Part shown: positions 58,286 through 64,000 of the stretch, piece by piece
Layout of the letters: each line of letters begins with the position of its first letter
How positions within the stretch are numbered: the first letter of the stretch is position 1
Assembly: GCA_020850735.1 (NCBI GenBank)
Contig: JADZEE010000045.1
Coordinates: 1-64,000 of the forward strand
Direction: 5' to 3'
Length of the DNA: 64,000 nucleotides
Source of the DNA: Gammaproteobacteria bacterium
Lineage (GTDB): Bacteria > Pseudomonadota > Gammaproteobacteria > JADZEE01
Translations under genes and position numbers: made by a program
The notes under the pieces: generated by a model
What the model saw: only the letters and a program-made list of their open reading frames with translations
Database searches by the model: none
What the model was told of the DNA's origin: nothing

Positions 58286-59044
58286 TCACCCCGAACTGCC
58301 GCCGTTGTCCAGTACGAGCGCGTGACCGTTGACGAAACCGGACTCGTCGCTGGCGAGAAAGACCGCGGCGGCGGCAACCTCCTCGACAGTTGCGAGCCGC
58401 ACCTGACGGGCCCGCAGCGCGTCCATCACCGGGATCCCGTAGGCGTTGTAGCCGTCGATGAAGCGCTGCCCGAGATCGCTCTCGACCAGCATCGGGCACA
58501 GGGCGTTGAAGCGCACGGAACGGCCCTTGTACTCCTGCGCGAGCGCCTTCGTGAGCTGTATGACCGCACCCTTGGACGCGCAGTAGGCGCTCAGCAGCGG
58601 CCAGCCGATCAGTCCGGCGACCGATGCCATGTTGATGACGGCACCGCCACCGCTGCGCTCGAGGATCGGAATGCCGTGCTTGCAGCCGAAGAACACGCCC
58701 TTCACGTTCACGCTCATCAGCGCGTCCCAGTCCTGTTCGGTGAGCTCGGTGATCGGCCGCACGATCTCGATCCCGGCGTTGTTGACCAGGATGTCGAGGC
58801 CGCCCAGGCACAGCGCGGCACGCTCGAGCAGCTGTTCGACGTCGGCCTGGCGGCGCACGTCCGCGACCAGGCAATGCGCCTCGCCGCCAGCCGTACGGAT
58901 CGACGCCACCGCGCTCTCGCAGCTGTCACGGTTCAGGTCGTTGACGACGACGCGGGCACCTTCCCGCGCAAATCGCGCGGCCACCGCCCGACCGATCCCC
59001 GCCCCCGCTCCGGTCACCAGGGCTCGTTTTCCTGCCAGCCTCAC
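58286..59044 (-). CDS. Short-chain dehydrogenase/reductase (SDR) heading the molybdoenzyme operon
   Basis: A 252-residue classical SDR: VTGAGAGIGRAVAARFA, VVNDLNRDS (an Asn-Asp after the second strand), NNAGIEIV, NMASVAGLIGWP with the catalytic Ser, and YCASKGAVIQLTKALA with Tyr and Lys. GTG start at 59044 with AGGAAG upstream. As first gene of the minus-strand series it shares the divergent control region with the substrate-binding protein gene. It could oxidise the secondary alcohol made by the molybdoenzyme hydroxylation, as S-1-phenylethanol dehydrogenase does after ethylbenzene dehydrogenase (analogy, not proof). Confidence 0.88.
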   Translation of the reverse strand: MRLAGKRALVTGAGAGIGRAVAARFAREGARVVVNDLNRDSCESAVASIRTAGGEAHCLVADVRRQADVEQLLERAALCLGGLDILVNNAGIEIVRPITELTEQDWDALMSVNVKGVFFGCKHGIPILERSGGGAVINMASVAGLIGWPLLSAYCASKGAVIQLTKALAQEYKGRSVRFNALCPMLVESDLGQRFIDGYNAYGIPVMDALRARQVRLATVEEVAAAAVFLASDESGFVNGHALVLDNGGSSG

Positions 59045-59102
59045 CTGCGCTTCCTCCGGTTGATCGAGGCGCGGCCATAGCGGACCACGGCGCGGGTCGG
59101 GA

Positions 59103-59154
59103 AAAACCGTCCGAAAGTACGGTTTTCAATCCCAAGCGCGGCGCTATAAAGCGC
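59103..59154. promoter_or_regulatory. Divergent control region with two inverted repeats
   Basis: AAAACCGT (59103-59110) and its exact complement ACGGTTTT (59119-59126) flank an 8-bp spacer. Twenty bases further GCGCT and AGCGC (59141-59154) flank ATAA. For rightward transcription TTTTCA (59123-59128) and TATAAA (59145-59150) stand 16 bp apart, a plausible sigma-70 promoter for the gene at 59209. The first repeat overlaps its -35 and is a likely operator shared with the leftward SDR-molybdoenzyme operon. Confidence 0.55.
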
Positions 59155-59208
59155 AACAGCAGCGAATGCCGCTCACCCCGGCGGCACCGACCCCGACAGG
59201 AGAAGCCC

Positions 59209-60294
59209 ATGTCAGCTGAATCCGTCCGATCCGCACGCCGCTGGCACCGCGCGGTTCTCGCCACACTGCTCGGTGGCTCGCTCGTGGTGGCCCAGGACGT
59301 TCCGGCCGCCGGCTACGACGGTCTCGCCGACGGCCAGCCGCAGAGCCCGGCCACGGCGACGTCGCTGACCCTCATCTCCTCGTGCATCTACATCACGATC
59401 AAACATCTGCCGGAGGCGGTCGCGGTGCGTAAGGGCTACTTCGCGCGCGAAGGGCTGCACGTGACCCTGAAGACCGACACGGAAGGCGCCAACCACGTGC
59501 TGCACACCGTCGGCACGGACGACTACAGCATCGGCATCGTGCCGCCGGTCGCCATCCTGGCTGCCATCGATCACGGCGCGGACCTGAAGATCGTCGGACG
59601 CCTGCACGGATCGGGCGCGACCGAGGGCTGGTGGGTGGTGCGCAAGGATTCGGCCATTCAACGGCCCGAGGATCTGAAGGGCGCGCGCATCGGCATCACG
59701 CGCCCGGGCTTTCCCTCGGACGTCCAGTCCGGCCTCATGGCGAAGATGGCGGGACTGGACCCGGCGACCGATATCCTGCGCCTGCCCTACGGTTCCCTGC
59801 CGGGCGTATTGCAGGCTCTGGATCGCGGTGAGGTCGACGTCGGCCTCGTCGCCGCGGTGCCGCACGACATCGCCAGGATCCGCAACGGGGAGTGGCGGAT
59901 CATCAAACGCTGGGGTGAAGGGATCCCCGGATGGTTCGACTTGGCCGTAGTCGTGAACGGCAATGTCGTACGCGAGCACCCGGAATGGATCCGGGCATTC
60001 TTCACCGCCGTCGGCGACGCGCGGGACTGGATCATCGACAACCGCGAATCGCCGGAGCTGCTGGCGATCGCCATGGCCATGCTGGATGCCGGAGAGGCGC
60101 AGCGCAACGACGTCGCCTATCTGCTCGATTCGCTCATGGCCAAGGACCTGCACCAGGTCTGGGATTTCAACGTGCCCGTCGAGGACCTGCGCGCGATGGC
60201 CGAAGCCGGCGTCAACGCCGGGCAGCTCCAGGACGTCGCCATCGACTGGTCCACGATCATGGACCTGCGGCTGCTGTACGCCACCAACCGATGA
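59209..60294 (+). CDS. ABC transporter substrate-binding protein (NMT1/SsuA-like)
   Basis: A 361-residue exported protein with a signal peptide (RRWHRAVLATLLGGSLVVAQ) and a NMT1/THI5-like or nitrate/sulfonate/taurine-type binding fold: LPEAVAVRKGYFAREGLHVTL, DYSIGIVPPVAILAAIDHGADLKIVGRL, DLKGARIGITRPGFPSDVQSGLMAKMAGLDP and LDRGEVDVGLVAAVPHD. It probably binds a small anionic or hydrophobic carbon source in the periplasm. No permease or ATPase gene lies in the window. Divergent from the molybdoenzyme operon and followed by a large LuxR-type regulator. AGGAG site before ATG 59209. Confidence 0.85.
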   Translation: MSAESVRSARRWHRAVLATLLGGSLVVAQDVPAAGYDGLADGQPQSPATATSLTLISSCIYITIKHLPEAVAVRKGYFAREGLHVTLKTDTEGANHVLHTVGTDDYSIGIVPPVAILAAIDHGADLKIVGRLHGSGATEGWWVVRKDSAIQRPEDLKGARIGITRPGFPSDVQSGLMAKMAGLDPATDILRLPYGSLPGVLQALDRGEVDVGLVAAVPHDIARIRNGEWRIIKRWGEGIPGWFDLAVVVNGNVVREHPEWIRAFFTAVGDARDWIIDNRESPELLAIAMAMLDAGEAQRNDVAYLLDSLMAKDLHQVWDFNVPVEDLRAMAEAGVNAGQLQDVAIDWSTIMDLRLLYATNR

Positions 60295-60406
60295 GTTCGC
60301 GCGACCGATCGATCTAGACCCGTTCCAGACTGCGGCGAATCAATTGACGCTCCTGACGCAGGCCGACAGAATCGGTCCCGGATCAAACGGCGCCGGGTGG
60401 CATCGC

Positions 60407-63196
60407 TTGGGCAAACAGAAGAATCCGTCCCAGGCCGCGACCACGCGGCGGGGACGGCTCATCCGTACCAAGCTGAACCCGCCCGGCGCGCTCAAGAACG
60501 CCATGCAGCGCGATCGCCTGCGCGAGCTGCTGCCCCGGGGGCCATCGCCGTACAAGCTGGTGCAGGTCATCGCGCCGGCGGGCTATGGCAAGTCGACTCT
60601 GCTCGCGCAATGGCGCGACCAGCTCGAGCGCCGGGGCGTGGCGTGCGGCTGGCTGAGCCTGGACCCGGACGACAACGATCCGGTGCGCTTCCTGACCTAC
60701 GTGCTCGGCGCGCTGCCGGGCGTCGCCGGGAATGCGGACCCGGGCGTACTCGCGCAGACCCAGGCGCACTGGCGCTCGGTGGCGCAGCCGCTGCTGTTCG
60801 CGCTGGCCCAGGATCTGCAGGAGCTGGACCGCCCGATCGCCCTGTTCCTGGACGACTACCACTGCATCGTCGAACAGGCGGTGCACGACGCGCTGAACTG
60901 GATCATCCAGCACTCACCGCCGGGGACGACGCTGTACGTCGCGACCCGGAACGAGCCCGCGCTGGCGACGGGATCGCTACGGGTGCGCGGTGAGCTGCTC
61001 GACGTGCGCATGGAGGACCTGAGCTTCCGGCCGGACGAAAGCGAGGCGTTCCTCAACGGCCTCAAGGGCCACGGCCTCGCCGCGGACGAGATCGCCGCGC
61101 TCACGGAGCGGACCGAAGGCTGGATTGCGGGCCTGAGCCTGGTGTCGCTGGCGCTCAAGGGTACGCAGGATCGCAAACGGCTCATCCGCGAGTTCTCGGG
61201 CAGCGACTGGGCGGTTACCGACTACCTGGGCGAAGCCGTGCTCAGCCGTCTGCCGTCCGAGCTGCGCGAGTTCCTGTTCTCGACCGCGATGCTCGATCGT
61301 CTGTGTGCGGACCTGTGCGCGCGGGTTTCGGGTCGCGCCGATTGCCAGCAGCTGCTGGAGCGGATCGAGTCGGAGAACCTGTTTCTGCTGCCGCTCGACC
61401 GGGAACACAAGTGGTATCGGTATCACCCCCTGTTCGCCGAGTTCCTGCGCACCCGGCTTGCGGCGCGCGATCCGGCCAGGATCCGGGACGGCAACCGGAT
61501 CGCGAGCCGCTGGTTCGCCGATCACGGTTACGACACGGAGGCGGTTCGTTGCGCCTTTCTGGCCGAGGATTTCGAACGCGTCGGAGATCTCGTCGAGCAC
61601 GTCTGGGAGGATCTGGTCCAGAACCGCGGTGAGCACGCCACCCTGCTCGACTGGATGCGGCGCCTGCCGCCCGAGTGCCTCGATGCGCGGCCATGGCTGC
61701 GGATTGCGCATGCCTGGTCGCTGACCTTCACCCGGCAATACGCGCGCGCCGAAAAAGAGCTGGCCAGGATCGATGCCGGCGCCGCCGGCACACACGGATC
61801 GGCGGCGACGGACACGACGGTGCAACGCGCGGTGGAAACGATCCGCTGCGTGCTGCACGCGCTCGCGGACCGCACGGATCGCTGCTGGACGGCGAGCCGG
61901 GAATGGCTGGCGCGATGGCCGCAGGCGCCCGCGTTCGAAACCGGCACCGTGAGCAGCGCGCTCGCCTACGCCTGCGTGACGCGGCGCGAGCTCGGACACG
62001 GGCTGACCGCGCTGGCCACGGCGCGCGCCGCGTTCGAGCGTTGTCATGGGTATTACGGCATTGCCTGGGACGACGCGATCGAGGGCCTGATCCTGCTGGA
62101 ACGGGCGCGTCCGGCGGACGCCGCCCGCACCTATCGCCGCGGCCTGGAGTCGGCCGCCCGGGTTCTGGGGTCACGCTCCTACGCCGGTTCCCTGCTCGCC
62201 ATTCTGCTGGCCGAGGCGCTGTACGAGCAGGACGATCTGCCGGCGGCGACCGCGCAGCTGGAGGCGGGATTCGCCCTGGTCGACGATCACGGCGCCGTGG
62301 AAACGGCGCTCGCCGGTTACGTGACCCGGGCGCGGTTGCTCTGCCATGCGGGCCGCTGCGAGGAGATGGAGCGCGTGCTGGCCGAGGGCGGGCGCCTCGG
62401 CGAGCGGCTCGAGCTGCCGCGTCTGAGCATCGCGCTGGCCGCCGAGCGCGTCGCTCTACATCTTCGCTGCGGGGATGTCGACTCGGCGGCGGAGGTTGCC
62501 AGGACCACCGGCCTGCTCGATGTGGACAAGACCGGGCGATGGTCGCCGGCGGCGCGCAGCGAATTGATGCTGACCGTCATCCGGCTGGCGCAGGCGCGGT
62601 TGTGGATTGCAACGGGCTCGGCGAACCGGGCGGTAACCCTGCTCGGCAGCCTCGTGGCAAGGGCACGCCGCCACGAATGGACCCGGCTGCTGGTGGATCT
62701 GCTGGTCGCGCGGGCTGCGGCGCAGGATGGCTGCGGCAATGACGACGCCGCGCTGCGCACGCTCGATGCCGCCCTGCGCCTGGCGGCGCCGGGTCATTGC
62801 ATCCGGTCATTCCTGGATGCCGGCCCGGCGATCGCCGCGCTGCTCGAGGAGATGGTGCGCAGGCGCCCCGCGCTGGGCGGGGACGAGGAGCAGGCGCTGC
62901 GGGCGTATCTGCTCAGATTGACCCGGGAACGCGCGCCGGTGCCGGCGGCGGCGCCCGAAGCGACCCGGGCCACGCCCGAGCCCGGCGCCGGGGCGCCGGG
63001 TACCGACACACTCACGCGCCGCCAGATCGAGATCCTCAAGCTGCTCGCCCAGGGTCTGACGAACCAGGATCTGGCCAGAACGCTGTTCGTCTCGGAGACC
63101 ACCGTGAAATGGCACCTGAACAACCTGTACACCAAGCTCGGCGTACGCAATCGTACCGGCGCCGTCAGCCGGGCGCGGGAACTGTCACTGCTCTGA
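60407..63196 (+). CDS. MalT-like (LAL family) LuxR transcriptional activator with ATPase domain
   Basis: A regulator of about 929 residues. The N-terminal STAND-type NTPase has Walker A APAGYGKSTLLAQW near residue 60 and the acidic strand IALFLDDYHC. About 400 residues of TPR-like helical repeats (ARAEKELARIDAG, RPADAARTYRRGLESAARVLG) follow. A C-terminal LuxR HTH (LTRRQIEILKLLAQGLTNQDLARTLFVSETTVKWHLNNLYTKLGVRNRTGAV) ends the chain. This is the MalT/AlkS class, activated by a small ligand plus ATP; AlkS controls alkane degradation. No ATG opens the frame: TTG 60407 with GGGTGG upstream is preferred, TTG 60344 is possible, and ATG 60503 would cut into the conserved start. Likely controls the flanking molybdoenzyme genes. 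Confidence 0.85.
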   Translation: MGKQKNPSQAATTRRGRLIRTKLNPPGALKNAMQRDRLRELLPRGPSPYKLVQVIAPAGYGKSTLLAQWRDQLERRGVACGWLSLDPDDNDPVRFLTYVLGALPGVAGNADPGVLAQTQAHWRSVAQPLLFALAQDLQELDRPIALFLDDYHCIVEQAVHDALNWIIQHSPPGTTLYVATRNEPALATGSLRVRGELLDVRMEDLSFRPDESEAFLNGLKGHGLAADEIAALTERTEGWIAGLSLVSLALKGTQDRKRLIREFSGSDWAVTDYLGEAVLSRLPSELREFLFSTAMLDRLCADLCARVSGRADCQQLLERIESENLFLLPLDREHKWYRYHPLFAEFLRTRLAARDPARIRDGNRIASRWFADHGYDTEAVRCAFLAEDFERVGDLVEHVWEDLVQNRGEHATLLDWMRRLPPECLDARPWLRIAHAWSLTFTRQYARAEKELARIDAGAAGTHGSAATDTTVQRAVETIRCVLHALADRTDRCWTASREWLARWPQAPAFETGTVSSALAYACVTRRELGHGLTALATARAAFERCHGYYGIAWDDAIEGLILLERARPADAARTYRRGLESAARVLGSRSYAGSLLAILLAEALYEQDDLPAATAQLEAGFALVDDHGAVETALAGYVTRARLLCHAGRCEEMERVLAEGGRLGERLELPRLSIALAAERVALHLRCGDVDSAAEVARTTGLLDVDKTGRWSPAARSELMLTVIRLAQARLWIATGSANRAVTLLGSLVARARRHEWTRLLVDLLVARAAAQDGCGNDDAALRTLDAALRLAAPGHCIRSFLDAGPAIAALLEEMVRRRPALGGDEEQALRAYLLRLTRERAPVPAAAPEATRATPEPGAGAPGTDTLTRRQIEILKLLAQGLTNQDLARTLFVSETTVKWHLNNLYTKLGVRNRTGAVSRARELSLL

Positions 63197-63221
63197 AACC
63201 GCGCTCCGGTCGGCAGCGCCG

Positions 63222-64000
63222 ATGACGCGACTCAACCGCCGCAGGTTTCTCGCCGCCTCCACGCGCGCCGCGGTCGCGCTGCTCGGCGCCGACAAGGCCT
63301 GGGGCCTGACGCAGCTCGTGCCGCAAGGCGATCCGCTGGCTGCGCCGCGTCCGTACCGGGGCTGGGAGGACATCTACGCCCGGCAGTGGACCTGGGACCA
63401 CGTCGGCTACGCCTCGCACTGTGTCAATTGCGGCGGCAATTGCGCGTTCAGGATCTACGTCAAGGACGGCATCGTCGTCCGCGAGGAGCAGGTGGCGCAG
63501 TACCCGTCAGTGCACGCGGATGTTCCGGATACGAATCCCCGTGGCTGCCAGAAAGGTGCCATACACTCCGCGGCGATGTACGACGCCGATCGCCTGCGTT
63601 TTCCCATGAAGCGAACCGGCGAGCGCGGCGAAAGCAAGTGGCGCCGGATCACCTGGGACGAGGCCGCCACCGAGATCGCCGACCGGATCATCGACATCTA
63701 CGAGCAATACGGCCCCGGTCACCTCATGACGCAGTGGGGCAGTGGCGTGGTCAGCAGCGTGCCGTGGGCCGCTGCGCTGCGCTTCGCGTCCTTGCTCGGT
63801 GGTGTGCAGAACGATCTGCTCAGCGATGTCGGCGACATGAACACCGGGGCGCATCTGGCCTACGGCGACCTGATGCAGGGCTTCACGTCCGACGCCTGGT
63901 ACGACGCCGACTACATCGTCCTGTCGATGATCAACCCGAGCGTCACGCGGATCCCCGACGCGCATTACATCTGGGAAGCCCGTTACCGCGGCGCGCGCGT
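63222..64000 (+). CDS. Second type II molybdoenzyme alpha subunit, Tat-exported (3' end outside window)
   Basis: An incomplete gene; 259 codons are visible. It begins MTRLNRRRFLAASTRAAVALLG, a twin-arginine signal. The H-x3-C-x3-C motif SHCVNCGGNC, RIYVKDGIVVREE, then DTNPRGCQKGAIHSAAMY and FPMKRTGERGESKWRRITWDEA follow, and VGDMNTGAHLAYG holds the likely Mo-ligand Asp. All fit ethylbenzene/steroid C25 dehydrogenase-type alpha subunits. It is homologous to the cytoplasmic enzyme at 54309-57158 but is exported and has the standard Fe-S motif. It starts 25 bp after the MalT-like regulator stop, so it may be in the same transcript. Its beta and gamma partners should lie to the right of the window. 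Confidence 0.85.
   Translation, partial: MTRLNRRRFLAASTRAAVALLGADKAWGLTQLVPQGDPLAAPRPYRGWEDIYARQWTWDHVGYASHCVNCGGNCAFRIYVKDGIVVREEQVAQYPSVHADVPDTNPRGCQKGAIHSAAMYDADRLRFPMKRTGERGESKWRRITWDEAATEIADRIIDIYEQYGPGHLMTQWGSGVVSSVPWAAALRFASLLGGVQNDLLSDVGDMNTGAHLAYGDLMQGFTSDAWYDADYIVLSMINPSVTRIPDAHYIWEARYRGAR

Overview
The window reads as chromosome of a high-GC (about two thirds G+C by eye) proteobacterium, probably a gamma- or betaproteobacterium. It carries a TonB-dependent receptor, several c-type cytochromes, Tat-type signals, sigma-54 promoters and two gene sets for enzymes of the ethylbenzene/steroid C25 dehydrogenase type. The latter suggest a facultatively or strictly anaerobic degrader of hydrocarbons, terpenoids, steroids or ketones. 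No rRNA, tRNA, CRISPR array or complete insertion sequence was seen.

Layout. 1-9.8 kb is mixed housekeeping: a truncated alpha/beta hydrolase, a trypsin-like protein, MarC and CWC proteins, a dienelactone hydrolase, an OmpR/EnvZ-type two-component pair with a 52-residue exported protein, a sirtuin, PdxH, a sulfurtransferase and an RDD protein. A perfect 16-bp inverted repeat lies behind the RDD gene. 9.9-22.8 kb is a co-directional minus-strand block: a LuxR-type regulator, a TonB receptor, an exported protein, two VAO/4-cresol-dehydrogenase-type flavoproteins around one cytochrome c, and a complete acoin-type 2-oxoacid dehydrogenase complex (E2, E3, E1 alpha, E1 beta). 23.3-26.5 kb is a lower-GC island with a molybdopterin oxidoreductase, an rhs core relic, a tandem 37-bp repeat and a decayed membrane-protein fragment.

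26.5-41.4 kb is the most unusual region. A nine-gene minus-strand operon encodes a medium-chain dehydrogenase, acetoacetate-CoA ligase, a Tm-1-like protein, BCCP, biotin carboxylase, a pyruvate-carboxylase-type carboxyltransferase, a HAD-IIA phosphatase, an SDR and an SCP2-type thiolase. A textbook -24/-12 promoter precedes it, and a divergent XylR/DmpR-class sigma-54 activator lies next to it. A second SDR plus metallo-hydrolase operon 4 kb away has a near-identical -24/-12 promoter, in a duplicated copy of the same control region. I infer a biotin-dependent ketone carboxylation pathway (secondary alcohol to ketone to beta-keto acid to CoA thioester to thiolysis), which would differ from the known acetone and acetophenone carboxylases.

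41.7-45.6 kb holds an FAD monooxygenase, a heme-bearing beta-propeller lipoprotein and a small cytochrome c. 45.6-59.0 kb is one continuous minus-strand series: SDR, the beta and alpha subunits of a type II DMSO-reductase-family enzyme, an ANL ligase, an unknown protein, a PaaK-like ligase, a U32-type Fe-S protein, a membrane protein, and futalosine menaquinone genes mqnE, mqnA, mqnC, mqnD (mqnB absent). Divergent from it at 59.2-64.0 kb are an ABC substrate-binding protein, a MalT-like LuxR regulator and the start of a second, Tat-exported type II molybdoenzyme that runs off the window.

Family names are from reading the translated sequences. No similarity search was run, so substrates are inference throughout.
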